Shown here piece after piece: positions 18,598-27,694 of a stretch of DNA of 64,000 nucleotides. The notes under the pieces are model-generated. The model was not told the DNA's origin and did not search any database. It saw nothing but the letters and a program-made list of their open reading frames with translations. The stretch is from Bacteroidota bacterium (GTDB taxonomy: Bacteria > Bacteroidota > Bacteroidia > B-17B0 > Aurantibacillaceae). The stretch's first letter is position 1, and the number at the start of each line of letters is the position of its first letter. The translations under genes were made by a program, and so were the position numbers. The stretch spans positions 1 to 64,000 of the forward strand of contig JACPOC010000025.1 in NCBI GenBank assembly GCA_016185125.1. Direction: 5' to 3'.

Positions 18598-19224
18598 TTA
18601 TTTTAAAACAAGTATTTTTTTTGTTTCTGTCTTAGAATGAGAAACGATATGAAGTATATAAATACCATTGCTTAAACCTGTGGGCAACAATAAGTCAAGT
18701 GTAATTTCTCCGGTAATAGTCGCCAAATCTGCCGAAAGAACAGCAACCTCCCTGCCCGTTACAGAATATAATTTAAACGACATGTTTGCAGCGCGAAGTA
18801 TGTTATATGAAATACTTAATTTCTCGCTGGCCGGATTAGGAAAAACACTTAGGTTTTGAATATTTGAGAAACTTTGAACTAAACCATTTGGATTTGCAAC
18901 AGAAATCACACCTTTCATCCCCATGCTAACATGATTCTGACATACGTAATAAATATTACCTAGGTTAGAGACGGTGAATGTATACGCCGAAGCTTGTATT
19001 CCCCACCCACCGCTTACTGTTGCCGTTCCATTCGCGTTCCAAGTGGTTTGATCTACCTCGTTAGTTGGATGATTAGGAGTTGCTATTAAAGTTACCACAT
19101 CGCCCACATTTACTGTTAAAGTTGCCGGAGAATACGAAGTTCCAATAATAGTAATAGTGTAAGAGGCAGCCTTCATGCCTGCGAAAGCGACCATTGCAAA
19201 TAAAGTTAAGTGGATTTTTTTCAT
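18598..19224 (-). CDS. Secreted cupredoxin (plastocyanin-like) with type A T9SS sorting domain
   Basis: 208 residues: signal peptide MKKIHLTLFAMVAFAGMKAA, a blue-copper domain (about 21-115) and a type A sorting domain (about 120-208: LSVFPNPASEKLSISYNI ... GLSNGIYILHIVS ... KKILVLK). Copper ligands are all present: His52 in TPNHPTNE, Cys95 and His98 in YVCQNHVSMGM, and Met103. The protein should therefore bind one type I copper and act as an electron carrier or copper-holding protein outside the cell or on its surface. The domain resembles small single-domain cupredoxins rather than multicopper oxidases. A terminator follows at once and no electron-transfer partner is adjacent. Confidence 0.85.
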   Translation of the reverse strand: MKKIHLTLFAMVAFAGMKAASYTITIIGTSYSPATLTVNVGDVVTLIATPNHPTNEVDQTTWNANGTATVSGGWGIQASAYTFTVSNLGNIYYVCQNHVSMGMKGVISVANPNGLVQSFSNIQNLSVFPNPASEKLSISYNILRAANMSFKLYSVTGREVAVLSADLATITGEITLDLLLPTGLSNGIYILHIVSHSKTETKKILVLK

Positions 19225-19246
19225 ATTTAAAATTCAAATGATTAAT

Positions 19247-19254
19247 CAAATATA
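19247..19254 (-). promoter_or_regulatory. Putative -7 element of the cupredoxin gene
   Basis: On the minus strand this reads TATATTTG, fitting TAnnTTTG, and ends 22 bp before the ATG at 19224. A convincing -33 TTG is not present at 19-21 bp. Confidence 0.45.
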
Positions 19255-19369
19255 GCGGATTTTACCTAAAAATAAATTATTTCATCCGTGTTTATCAACT
19301 TATAAAATGTTTATTATTTCAACGCTTACTTAAATGTATAATATATAACTTTATTGCTTTATTTTATAT

Positions 19370-21601
19370 ATGTCAACAATTAATTTTAAAGAACAGTTAA
19401 CAACAGTTCAAACCGCTAAGGATCTTGGATTGTTACCCGAAGAATTCGAAAAAATAAAAACCACATTAGGACGTGTTCCTAATTTTACCGAATTATCCAT
19501 TTATTCTGTTATGTGGAGCGAACATTGTTCTTATAAAAATTCAATAACCTGGTTGAAAACCTTGCCAAAGGATGGTCCGCATATGTTGGCTAAAGCCGGT
19601 GAAGAAAACGCAGGCCTTGTGGATATTGGCGACGGATTAGCCTGTGCTTTTAAAATTGAAAGTCATAATCACCCAAGTGCCCTTGAACCTTATCAGGGAG
19701 CCGCAACCGGCGTGGGTGGTATCAACCGCGATATTTTTACGATGGGGGCCAGACCAATTGCACAGTTAAATTCCTTGCGTTTTGGCGATATCAATTCCGA
19801 AAAAACAAAATGGCTCATTAAAGGCGTTGTAAAAGGCATTGGCGATTATGGCAATGCATTTGGAATTCCAACAGTAGCCGGCGAAGTTTTTTTTGATGAC
19901 AGTTACAATGTAAATCCTTTGGTAAATGCCATGAGCGTTGGCATTGTAAAAAAAGGTGAAACGGTAAGCGCAACTTCCTATGGCGAAGGAAACCCTGTTT
20001 TTATCGTGGGCTCTTCAACCGGAAAAGACGGAATTGCAGGCGCCGCTTTTGCAAGTAAAGACCTAACTGAAGAATCTTCTAAAGATTTGCCGGCAGTTCA
20101 GGTAGGCGATCCTTTTCAGGAAAAATTATTATTAGAAGCAACGTTAGAAGTAATTACTACCGGCGCAGTAATTGGTATGCAGGATATGGGAGCGGCCGGC
20201 ATTACCTGCAGCACCAGCGAAATGAGCGCCAAAGGAGAGCACGGAATGGAAGTGTGGCTGGATAAAGTTCCAACTAGGCAAGCAGGGATGCTGCCTTTTG
20301 AAATTCTTTTAAGCGAATCGCAGGAGAGAATGTTGGTGGTGGTTAAAAAGGGAAGAGAAGAGGAAGTGAAAAAGGTTTTCGAGAAATGGGATCTTAATTG
20401 CGTTCAGATAGCTGTAGTTACCAAAGGAGATCGTTTAAAATATTTTTTTCACGGGGAGCTGGTGGCAGATGTGCCGGCAGGGTCTTTGGTTTTAGGTGGA
20501 GATGCTCCTGTTTATAAACGAGAATACAAAGAGCCTGCTTCGTATGCGGAATCTAAAAAATTTGATATTAAGTCGGTGAAAGATTGCGAAGATCTAAAAC
20601 ACGTAATGGTTCATTTAGCCGGCCATCCAAATTTGGCAAGTAAACGTTGGATCTACAATCAATATGACAGCATGGTTGGAACAGTTAACATGAGTACCAA
20701 TAAACCCAGCGATGCGGCCATCGTAAATATTAAAGGAAGTAAAAAAGCATTGGCCATGAGTGTGGATTGTAACAGCCGTTATGTAAATGCTGATCCGGAA
20801 ATTGGTTGTGCTATTGCGGTTTGCGAGGCTGCCCGTAACATCGTGTGTAGCGGTGGTGTTCCAAGTGCGGTTACCAATTGTTTAAATTTTGGAAATCCAT
20901 ACAACCCTGAAGTTTACTGGCAATTTGTGGGCGCTATTAAAGGAATGAGTGCCGCTTGTTTAAAATTACAAACGCCCGTAACAGGCGGAAACGTTAGCTT
21001 TTATAATCAATCAAGTTATGAAGGCCCGGTATTTCCAACGCCAACAATTGGTATGATAGGAATTGTGGAAGATAAAAAACATCAAACAACTTTAAATTTT
21101 AAAAATGAAGGTGATTTGATATATCTGATAGGTAAACAAGTAAATGATATTGCCTCTTCTGAATATCTTTTTTCATACCATAAAATAAAAAATACACCCG
21201 TACCTTATTTTAACCTGGATGAAGAACATGCTTTACAAAAAGGAATCATGTCCGTGATTCAAAAAGGTTTAATTCAAAGCGCGCACGATGTTAGCGATGG
21301 CGGATTATTTATAACGCTTTTGGAAAGCGCACTTCATGGCAATAGGGGTATTGAAATTAAAATGAATTCTTCTTTAAGAAAAGATGCGTATTTATTCGGA
21401 GAAGCCCAGAGCCGTGTGGTCATCAGTATTTCTAAAAATAATCAATCAGCTTTTGAATCGGAATTAAAAACATCTTCAATTCCATTTGAAAATATTGGAT
21501 TAGTAAAAGGAATTTCATTGGTAATTGATGGACAAGATTACGGCTCTGTTAAAGAGTTTGGTGACCTTTATAATACAAGTATCGAAAATAAACTTAACTA
21601 A
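19370..21601 (+). CDS. purL: Phosphoribosylformylglycinamidine synthase subunit PurL (small form)
   Basis: 743 residues, the size of the small PurL that works with separate PurQ and PurS rather than the 1300-residue fused enzyme. It makes FGAM from FGAR, ATP and glutamine-derived ammonia in purine synthesis. Motifs: [34 protein letters not shown] for ATP/metal binding, [34 protein letters not shown] and [10 protein letters not shown] in the second half. PurQ and PurS are not in the window. The gene appears monocistronic; an inverted-repeat element follows its stop by 23 bp. Confidence 0.96.
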   Translation: MSTINFKEQLTTVQTAKDLGLLPEEFEKIKTTLGRVPNFTELSIYSVMWSEHCSYKNSITWLKTLPKDGPHMLAKAGEENAGLVDIGDGLACAFKIESHNHPSALEPYQGAATGVGGINRDIFTMGARPIAQLNSLRFGDINSEKTKWLIKGVVKGIGDYGNAFGIPTVAGEVFFDDSYNVNPLVNAMSVGIVKKGETVSATSYGEGNPVFIVGSSTGKDGIAGAAFASKDLTEESSKDLPAVQVGDPFQEKLLLEATLEVITTGAVIGMQDMGAAGITCSTSEMSAKGEHGMEVWLDKVPTRQAGMLPFEILLSESQERMLVVVKKGREEEVKKVFEKWDLNCVQIAVVTKGDRLKYFFHGELVADVPAGSLVLGGDAPVYKREYKEPASYAESKKFDIKSVKDCEDLKHVMVHLAGHPNLASKRWIYNQYDSMVGTVNMSTNKPSDAAIVNIKGSKKALAMSVDCNSRYVNADPEIGCAIAVCEAARNIVCSGGVPSAVTNCLNFGNPYNPEVYWQFVGAIKGMSAACLKLQTPVTGGNVSFYNQSSYEGPVFPTPTIGMIGIVEDKKHQTTLNFKNEGDLIYLIGKQVNDIASSEYLFSYHKIKNTPVPYFNLDEEHALQKGIMSVIQKGLIQSAHDVSDGGLFITLLESALHGNRGIEIKMNSSLRKDAYLFGEAQSRVVISISKNNQSAFESELKTSSIPFENIGLVKGISLVIDGQDYGSVKEFGDLYNTSIENKLN

Positions 21602-21623
21602 AGGAATATATTTGTTGTTTTTT

Positions 21624-21672
21624 GCCACAGATTTCGCGAATTACCTCATATTAAATCTGTGTAATCTGTGGC
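21624..21672. repeat. Intergenic inverted-repeat element with GCCAC/GTGGC ends (copy 2)
   Basis: The element begins GCCACAGATTTCGCGAATTA and ends AATCTGTGGC, giving ten perfectly paired terminal bases (GCCACAGATT/AATCTGTGGC). The left end matches copy 1 (12140) in the pattern GCCACnnATTnCnCnAATTA. It lies between purL and trmB. The hairpin could act as a transcript-end structure, but no T-run follows. Confidence 0.6.
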
Positions 21673-21758
21673 GAATATTACACTAGTACCTATAGGCTCG
21701 GCCTCGACGGTATTCATTTTATCATCAAAGAGAAACAATGTTTCCACATTAATTATTT

Positions 21759-22427
21759 ATGCCCAGTAAACAAGAAAAATTTAAAGAGTTAGATACATTT
21801 AAAAATTGTTTTAAATTCTTTTTTGAAGATATTCCAAATGCTTTTAAACTTAAAGGGAAATGGCATGAACTAATGTTTGAAAACGATCATCCCATTGTAC
21901 TTGAGTTGGGCTGCGGCAAAGGCGAATACACCATTGGACTCGCGCAAAAACATCCTGAAAAAAATTTTATTGGTTTGGATGTTAAAGGCAATCGCATTTG
22001 GACCGGCGCAAAACAGGCTATTGACAATAAACTATATAACGTTGGATTTTTAAGAACAAGAATTGATTTTATAGATCATTGTTTTGAATCGAATGAGGTG
22101 GATGAAATATGGATTACCTTTCCGGATCCTCAGCCACAAAAAACAAGAGAAAGAAAACGTTTAACACACATGATGTTTTTAAACCGTTATAAAAAATTTC
22201 TTAAAGCTGATGGCTTGATTCATTTAAAAACAGACAGTACCGGCTTTTATGAATATACCTTAGAGGTAATTAAAGAAAATAAATTGCCCTTAATTTGGCA
22301 TACCAACCATCTTTATAAAAATTGCCCTGCCGATCGCCAGGAATTAACCTCCATCAAAACCTATTACGAAGGACTTTTTACAGCAAAAGGGGAGGATATT
22401 AAATACATTTGCTTTAAACTTTCTTAA
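21759..22427 (+). CDS. trmB: tRNA (guanine-N7-)-methyltransferase
   Basis: 222 residues. Methylates N7 of G46 in the tRNA variable loop using SAM. The SAM-binding motif is LELGCGKGEYTIGLAQ, followed by FIGLDVKGNRIW. The TrmB signature ITFPDPQPQKTRERKRLTH is complete, and the end shows LTSIKTYYEGLFTAKGE, corresponding to the conserved T-x-[YF]E-x3-L-x-G region of the family. Preceded by a 157-bp gap holding the inverted repeat. The following regulator gene has its own promoter. Confidence 0.95.
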   Translation: MPSKQEKFKELDTFKNCFKFFFEDIPNAFKLKGKWHELMFENDHPIVLELGCGKGEYTIGLAQKHPEKNFIGLDVKGNRIWTGAKQAIDNKLYNVGFLRTRIDFIDHCFESNEVDEIWITFPDPQPQKTRERKRLTHMMFLNRYKKFLKADGLIHLKTDSTGFYEYTLEVIKENKLPLIWHTNHLYKNCPADRQELTSIKTYYEGLFTAKGEDIKYICFKLS

Positions 22428-22457
22428 CAAAACCGTTATTTTAAACTCCATAAACTT

Positions 22458-22492
22458 TTGATATATTAAAAATTAGTTAGACATTTGTCTAA
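22458..22492 (+). promoter_or_regulatory. Promoter with embedded operator for the sdpR/sdpI-like pair
   Basis: TTG at 22458-22460, a 19-bp spacer and GACATTTG at 22480-22487 (seven of eight bases of TAnnTTTG) form a promoter. A perfect palindrome, TTAGACA-TT-TGTCTAA (22477-22492), covers the -7 element. It starts the transcript 12 bp before the ATG at 22505. The arrangement suits autorepression by the ArsR-type protein encoded directly downstream. Confidence 0.65.
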
Positions 22493-22504
22493 ATATCTAA
22501 TTAA

Positions 22505-22762
22505 ATGCAATCCGTTTTTAAGGCATTAAATGATGAAACGCGGCGCGAAATCCTTTTTCTGCTTCAAAAACAAGATATGACGGCAGGCGAAATAGCGGAT
22601 AACTTTAATATTTCAAAGCCAAGTATTTCGCACCACCTTGAAATTTTAAGGCAAGCAGATTTGGTGTGCAGCGAAAAATACGGTCAGTTTATAATTTACT
22701 CAGTCAACACCACAATAATTGATGATCTTTTACAATGGGTATTAACTTTAAAAAACAAATAA
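22505..22762 (+). CDS. ArsR-family winged-helix repressor, SdpR-like
   Basis: 85 residues, short for ArsR proteins but normal for the SdpR autorepressor group. The whole chain is the winged helix: FKALNDETRREILFLLQKQ, MTAGEIADNFNISKPSISHHLEILRQADLV (recognition helix), and a wing GQFIIYSVNT. No metal-binding cysteine pair of ArsR/SmtB sensors is present, so metal sensing is unlikely. In Bacillus, SdpR represses the sdpRI operon and is titrated by SdpI at the membrane when the SdpC toxin is bound. Here the next gene is SdpI-like, one base away, and a perfect palindrome overlaps the promoter. Confidence 0.88.
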   Translation: MQSVFKALNDETRREILFLLQKQDMTAGEIADNFNISKPSISHHLEILRQADLVCSEKYGQFIIYSVNTTIIDDLLQWVLTLKNK

Positions 22763-22763
22763 C

Positions 22764-23429
22764 ATGAACACAAAATTTTTAAAAGAGTCTGCCATCATTT
22801 TAATGGTGCTATCGCCGCTTATTTACTTATTAATAATTTGGAAGAGCTTGCCCGAACAAGTGCCTATGCATTATGATTTTCATGGCAACATTGATGATTA
22901 CGGTTCTAAAAATAGCTTACTTGCTATTTCAATCGCCATTCCGGCCTTTGTTTATGCGTTATTTACAATAATTCCCTTTATTGATCCTAAAGGAAAAATA
23001 AAAGCAATGGGCAACAAATTTTACCATCTAAAATTCATTATTGTTTTTTTCATTTCGGCAATTTCGTGTTATATTATTTATGCCGCACAACAAAATAAAA
23101 ACGGTTCTATGGATCATTTCTTATTTATTTTGCTTGGACTTTTGTTTTGTTTTTTAGGAAATTATTTTCAATCAATAAAACCAAATTATTTTATTGGGAT
23201 ACGAACTCCATGGACTTTAGAGAATGAAATTGTATGGAAAGAAACACATAAGTTGGCAGGAAAAATTTGGTTAGCTAGCGGATTACTAATTATTATTTTA
23301 AACTTCATTTTATCGCCTGAACTGTTTACAACAGTTTTTCTTGTCATTGTCTCTATAATGGTAATTATTCCCGTAATTTATTCATATAAACGCTTTAAGG
23401 CTCATAAAAACACTATTAATAATGGATAA
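22764..23429 (+). CDS. SdpI-like integral membrane protein (DUF1648 + SdpI domains)
   Basis: 221 residues with six hydrophobic segments. The N-terminal DUF1648 is marked by LPEQVPMHYDFHGNIDDYGSK and the SdpI domain by GNYFQSIKPNYFIGIRTPWTLENEIVWKETHK (shown in two parts: GNYFQSIKPNYFIGIRTPW and TLENEIVWKETHK). In Bacillus SdpI gives immunity to the SdpC toxin and relays its presence to SdpR. No SdpC-like toxin gene is visible nearby, so in this organism the pair may sense another membrane stress. It begins one base after the repressor gene. Confidence 0.88.
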   Translation: MNTKFLKESAIILMVLSPLIYLLIIWKSLPEQVPMHYDFHGNIDDYGSKNSLLAISIAIPAFVYALFTIIPFIDPKGKIKAMGNKFYHLKFIIVFFISAISCYIIYAAQQNKNGSMDHFLFILLGLLFCFLGNYFQSIKPNYFIGIRTPWTLENEIVWKETHKLAGKIWLASGLLIIILNFILSPELFTTVFLVIVSIMVIIPVIYSYKRFKAHKNTINNG

Positions 23430-23507
23430 AGCCTAAATTATCGAATCTTCCTTTTAATAATTGAAATAATACTGTATTTTTAATGCTTTGCATTACAAGC
23501 ACCCGAC

Positions 23508-25316
23508 ATGGAAAAACAGCCTCTACTGGAAGTAAAAAATTTAGTAACACAGTTTAAAACCGAAGATGAGTACGTTAAGGCTGTTAACGATATTTCATTT
23601 ACTCTTTATAAAGGCGAAACCATAGGCATAGTGGGCGAAAGTGGTTCAGGAAAATCTGTTACATCGCTTTCCATAATGCAGCTTATTCCAAATCCTCCTG
23701 GAAAAATTACGCACGGAGAAATCATTTATCATACAAAAGCCGGCAAAACGGTTGATCTTGCAAAAACCAAAAACGATGAAATGCGTCATTACAGAGGTAA
23801 TGAAATCGCCATGATTTTTCAGGAACCCATGACATCGTTGAATCCGGTTATAAAATGCGGGCAGCAGGTAATGGAAAGTATTATGTTGCACCGAAAAGTA
23901 TCTGCCAAAGAAGCCCGTGAAAGAACCATTCATTTATTTAATGAAGTGCAGTTGCCTACTCCTGAATTAATGCTGGAGCGGTATCCGCATCAATTGTCGG
24001 GGGGGCAAAAACAGCGTGTAATGATAGCTATGGCCATGGCCTGCGATCCTAATATTCTTATTGCCGATGAACCCACTACAGCGCTTGACGTTACAGTACA
24101 AAAAACCATATTAGATCTGATGCAGAAATTGCAGCAACAACATAATATGGGCATATTATTTATTACCCATGATCTTGGCGTTATTGCAGAACTCGCCGAT
24201 AAAGTGGTGGTAATGTATAAAGGTAAAATTGTAGAGCAAGGGCCCGTTCTTGAAATATTTTCAAATCCACAGCATCCTTATACAAGAAGTTTGCTGGCAT
24301 GCCGCCCGCCGTTAGATAAGCGATTAGTAAGGCTTCCGGTAGTGAGTGATTTTATGAGGCGTGGCGATGACGGTGAAATTGTTGAATTAAATAAAAATGT
24401 TTCGTCAGCCGTTAACAGCCTGGCCATTACAGATGCAGAACGAAAGCAACAGCATATTGAACTTTACCAGCGCGATAAACTTTTAGAAATACAAAATTTA
24501 AAAACTTGGTTTCCTGCTGAAAAAAATATTTTTGGTAAAGTATTATCTTATACCAAAGCGGTGGATGACGTTAGCTTTGATGTTTACGAAGGCGAAACCT
24601 TAGGTTTAGTGGGAGAAAGTGGCTGCGGCAAAACAACCTTGGGCCGCTCCATCTTAAAATTAAGCCATGCCCATGAAGGAAAAATATTTTACAAACGCGA
24701 AGAATTGCTGCGAATGAAAGAAAGTGATTTTCGCGAACGGCGCAGAAACATGCAAATTATTTTTCAGGATCCCTACTCTTCACTCAATCCGCGGATAACC
24801 ATTGGCGATGCTATTATGGAGCCCATGAAAGTTCATAATATTTTTCCCACATCAGCCCAGCGCCGGGATAAAGTTTACGATCTGCTTAAAAAAGTGGGTA
24901 TGGAAGAAAAATATTTTCACCGTTATCCGCATGAGTTTAGCGGCGGACAAAGACAGCGCGTTTGCATTGCGCGGGCTCTGGCACTCAACCCTGAATTTAT
25001 TATTTGCGATGAGAGTGTAAGCGCCCTGGATGTAAGCGTGCAGGCGCAAGTGCTCAATTTATTGAACGATCTTAAAAAAGAATTTAAATTCACATATATT
25101 TTTATCAGCCACGATCTTAGTGTTGTAAAGTTTATGAGCGACCGTATGGTTGTTATGCAAAAAGGCAAAATTGAAGAAATAGGCGACGCTGATGAAATTT
25201 ACAATTTTCCAAAAACAGAATATACCCGGAAGCTGATCAGCTCAATTCCTAAAGGCACTTTGGAAGATATTAAAGCAAGCATTTCTAAAAAAGAACTTAA
25301 TGCACTTCCATTGTAA
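23508..25316 (+). CDS. Oligopeptide/dipeptide-type ABC transporter ATPase with two fused ATP-binding domains
   Basis: 602 residues holding two complete nucleotide-binding domains, as in GsiA or YejF. Domain 1 (about 1-280): Walker A GESGSGKSVTS, signature LSGGQKQRVMIA, Walker B ILIADEPTTALD. Domain 2 (about 315-590): Walker A GESGCGKTTLG, signature FSGGQRQRVCIARAL, and FIICDESVSALD, where the usual DEPTSALD is DESVSALD, a common variant in this family. The oligopeptide-specific QHPYTRSLLACRPPLD tail follows domain 1. It would energise import (or, in some relatives, export) of peptides. No permease or binding-protein genes are adjacent, which is common in Bacteroidota. Confidence 0.92.
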   Translation: MEKQPLLEVKNLVTQFKTEDEYVKAVNDISFTLYKGETIGIVGESGSGKSVTSLSIMQLIPNPPGKITHGEIIYHTKAGKTVDLAKTKNDEMRHYRGNEIAMIFQEPMTSLNPVIKCGQQVMESIMLHRKVSAKEARERTIHLFNEVQLPTPELMLERYPHQLSGGQKQRVMIAMAMACDPNILIADEPTTALDVTVQKTILDLMQKLQQQHNMGILFITHDLGVIAELADKVVVMYKGKIVEQGPVLEIFSNPQHPYTRSLLACRPPLDKRLVRLPVVSDFMRRGDDGEIVELNKNVSSAVNSLAITDAERKQQHIELYQRDKLLEIQNLKTWFPAEKNIFGKVLSYTKAVDDVSFDVYEGETLGLVGESGCGKTTLGRSILKLSHAHEGKIFYKREELLRMKESDFRERRRNMQIIFQDPYSSLNPRITIGDAIMEPMKVHNIFPTSAQRRDKVYDLLKKVGMEEKYFHRYPHEFSGGQRQRVCIARALALNPEFIICDESVSALDVSVQAQVLNLLNDLKKEFKFTYIFISHDLSVVKFMSDRMVVMQKGKIEEIGDADEIYNFPKTEYTRKLISSIPKGTLEDIKASISKKELNALPL

Positions 25317-25321
25317 AATTT

Positions 25322-26632
25322 TTGGAGTTAACTTTCATAATAATTATTAGTTTTTTTATTTCTTTTACCTGGATTTACTATTTTAAATTAATAGATCTTT
25401 TTGAGCAGGAAAGAAAATATTACATTTTAATTACCTTTATTCTTGGCGCACTTACCCCCTATTGCATTTTTCTTTTTGATGACTACATCATTCACCCATT
25501 AGGTATAAGAGATAGCAGCAACCCGCTGTACAGCTTTTTGTATTTTACATTTGCCGTTGGATTAACTGAAGAAATTGTTAAATGCCTTCCATTACTGGCA
25601 CTGTTGTTCCTGTTTAAAATGGCCATCAATGAGCCCTTAGACTATGTAAAATACATTTGCATTTCCGCCCTAGGTTTCGCGTTTGGTGAAAATATTTTAT
25701 ATGGCGTTATGTATGGCCACTATGTTTTGGTTGGGCGTTCTATACTAACGGTTCCGGCCCATATGTTTTTTTCTTCGCTGTTCATATACGGCCTTGTTCT
25801 GTACAAATATCACAACAAACCTTTCTCTCATATATTTAAATATATCGTGGTGGGCGTGCTAGCACACGGCATTTACGATTTTTTGCTTGATTTTGAAATT
25901 GCCGTAATTGGCGTTATTCTAAATATTCTCTTCTTTTTTCTTATCGTTAGTGCTTTTAGTACCATTTTAAATAATAACATTAATACTTCGCCATTTTATA
26001 CACCCAAAAAAGTGATCGATCAGGAAAAAGTAAGAAAACATTTATTCGCCTTTTATATTCCTATTATCGTTATACTTTTAATAATTACAACAATTCATAA
26101 GGATACAGAAACCGCACTTTCTGTTTACATACCGCTTATTCTTTGGAAGTCGACTATATTATTTGTTTTGATAGTAAGGTTAAGCAGGTTTACTATTGTT
26201 CCGGGACTCAGAAAAAAAGTACGCTTTGAATTTCCTTTTTACTATAAATCTTCCCCTGATCGTAATGATTTTCATCTGCTGTTCGGCCTATTAACTGTTA
26301 GGGGCGAATCGTATAATGAAGCTGCCATTGCTGTTTTATATGAAGAAGAAATAAAAGTAATTCCCATAAGCTCAACAAAAGTGTACCTTTCAAAAAGCTA
26401 CGCGGGAATAATTGAGGGTAAACTTTTAGTTAATGAAACGCCGCTTTACCTTTTAAAGTTGTATTTGAATGAAACAAAAACTAAATTCAGACATTACATC
26501 GTTAAATCGAAGACGAGCGGGGTAAGCCATACAGAAGACGACGAACCAATTGTTTCGCTAAATAGTATTGATGAAAAAAATAACAATAAGCTCTTTTTTC
26601 AGGAATGGGTTATCTTAAAAAAGAAAAAATAA
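25322..26632 (+). CDS. PrsW-family intramembrane metalloprotease with extra C-terminal soluble domain
   Basis: 436 residues from a TTG at 25322. Eight or more membrane segments fill the first 290 residues. PrsW/CAAX-protease-like motifs are present: LTEEIVKCLP (EExxK), GFAFGENILYGV (FxxxE), PAHMFFSS, and LAHGIYDFLL (HxxxD). PrsW starts site-1 cleavage of the anti-sigma factor RsiW in Bacillus. The last 150 residues (from LRKKVRFEFPFYYKSSPDR) are hydrophilic and beta-rich and are not part of the core family. They may be a sensing or substrate-binding domain. It is 5 bp downstream of the ABC gene and abuts the DedA gene, so the three may share a transcript. Confidence 0.8.
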   Translation: MELTFIIIISFFISFTWIYYFKLIDLFEQERKYYILITFILGALTPYCIFLFDDYIIHPLGIRDSSNPLYSFLYFTFAVGLTEEIVKCLPLLALLFLFKMAINEPLDYVKYICISALGFAFGENILYGVMYGHYVLVGRSILTVPAHMFFSSLFIYGLVLYKYHNKPFSHIFKYIVVGVLAHGIYDFLLDFEIAVIGVILNILFFFLIVSAFSTILNNNINTSPFYTPKKVIDQEKVRKHLFAFYIPIIVILLIITTIHKDTETALSVYIPLILWKSTILFVLIVRLSRFTIVPGLRKKVRFEFPFYYKSSPDRNDFHLLFGLLTVRGESYNEAAIAVLYEEEIKVIPISSTKVYLSKSYAGIIEGKLLVNETPLYLLKLYLNETKTKFRHYIVKSKTSGVSHTEDDEPIVSLNSIDEKNNNKLFFQEWVILKKKK

Positions 26633-27265
26633 ATGTGGGAATTTTTAAAACAGCTAACTAACCCCGAAAGCATCATTCACTATGGGGGCTTATGGCTTTT
26701 GCTGCTTGTTATTTTTGCAGAAACGGGGCTTTTAATCGGCTTCTTTTTACCGGGAGATAATCTAATACTGTTAGCCGGAATTTTATGTAAAGCAAAGCCT
26801 GAATTGCTGAACGTTGATTTTTTCGCACTCGCATCCTCCATGATTTTAGCCGCTGTGTTTGGAAACATTGCAGGTTACTGGTTTGGAAGATTTACCGGAG
26901 AACGGCTATACAATAAAAAAGACAACCTTCTTTTTAAAAAAAAGCATCTGGAAGTAACCAGAAATTATTATATTAAATTTGGAGGAAATAGGATGCTGGT
27001 TATAGCCCGCTTTCTTCCCGTTATTAGAACATTTGCACCTATATTGGCAGGAGCAATAAAAATTGATTTCGCCAAATTTATGCTGTTTAATATTATAGGA
27101 GCCCTTGCTTGGATTTTGAGTTTAACGAGTATCGGATATTTTTTAGTTCAAATTTTTCCAAAAATAACAGAATACGTGGGCTATGTTTTTATTGCATTAA
27201 TTATTCTTACAGCACTGCCGGTTTTAAGATTGCTATTTAAGAAAAAAGAAAATAAATCCGCTTAA
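26633..27265 (+). CDS. DedA-family membrane protein
   Basis: 210 residues with about five hydrophobic segments. Family motifs: ETGLLIGFFLPGDNLILLAG near residue 30 and ARFLPVIRTFAPILAG near residue 125, the latter containing the essential arginines. DedA proteins are undecaprenyl-phosphate or phospholipid flippases needed for envelope integrity. The basic C-terminus LLFKKKENKSA lies in the cytoplasm. The gene starts directly after the PrsW-like stop. Its last 29 bp overlap the 3' end of the convergent VanZ-like gene. Confidence 0.92.
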   Translation: MWEFLKQLTNPESIIHYGGLWLLLLVIFAETGLLIGFFLPGDNLILLAGILCKAKPELLNVDFFALASSMILAAVFGNIAGYWFGRFTGERLYNKKDNLLFKKKHLEVTRNYYIKFGGNRMLVIARFLPVIRTFAPILAGAIKIDFAKFMLFNIIGALAWILSLTSIGYFLVQIFPKITEYVGYVFIALIILTALPVLRLLFKKKENKSA

Positions 27266-27641
27266 GTTTTTTATAAAAGAAACAGCCGGCCAAACATCCA
27301 AAGGTATTGGCAATAAAATCCAACGCATCGCCGCTGCGGTTACTAAATAAGTTAGCTTGCATCCACTCCAATAACCCACCGTAAAAAATGCAAAGTGCCA
27401 CATAAAAAATTACCCGCCTTAATGAGAGCGTATATTTAATGCATACGATCAAAATTAATACAACTAAAATAAAAAAAATGCTGGCGTGAACCAGTTTATC
27501 AAAACTCAATAATTCAAGCCATGACAAGGAGGGAATGTATTGGCCGGGCGTTGCGCACAACCCGAATATAACCATGACCCAGAGGATGACAAGGCAAACA
27601 CTATAAACGTATATAAATTTAAATATTGAATTTTTCATCAC
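27237..27641 (-). CDS. VanZ-like membrane protein
   Basis: 134 residues, four hydrophobic segments. The VanZ-like signature is visible: SFDKLVHASIFFILVVLI, FYGGLLEWMQANLFSNRSGDALDFIANTFGCLAG, where H, E, Q, R, D and N are the conserved polar residues within the membrane (quoted in full only as GLLEWMQ and SGDALDFIANTFG). VanZ of enterococci gives low-level teicoplanin resistance; the role of small VanZ-like proteins in Bacteroidota is unknown. It lies directly downstream of the gcvH terminator, so expression depends on read-through or an unseen promoter. The 3' end overlaps dedA by 29 bp. Confidence 0.85.
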   Translation of the reverse strand: MMKNSIFKFIYVYSVCLVILWVMVIFGLCATPGQYIPSLSWLELLSFDKLVHASIFFILVVLILIVCIKYTLSLRRVIFYVALCIFYGGLLEWMQANLFSNRSGDALDFIANTFGCLAGCFFYKKLKRIYFLFS

Positions 27642-27646
27642 AAAAA

Positions 27647-27673
27647 AACCCTTTCCGGCTTGCAGAAAGGGTT
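27647..27673 (-). terminator. Intrinsic terminator of gcvH
   Basis: On the minus strand: AACCCTTTC, a 9-base loop, GAAAGGGTT, then a run of seven T. The arms pair perfectly over nine bases. It lies 22 bp after the gcvH stop and just before the VanZ-like start codon at 27641. Confidence 0.9.
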
Positions 27674-27694
27674 ATGTTATTCACTTAAAAAAAA

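Noticed and set aside
23508-25316. Reading the double ATPase as a gene fusion artefact
   Set aside because: Two-domain oligopeptide ATPases of about 600 residues are an established family form, and the linker is in frame with no stop.
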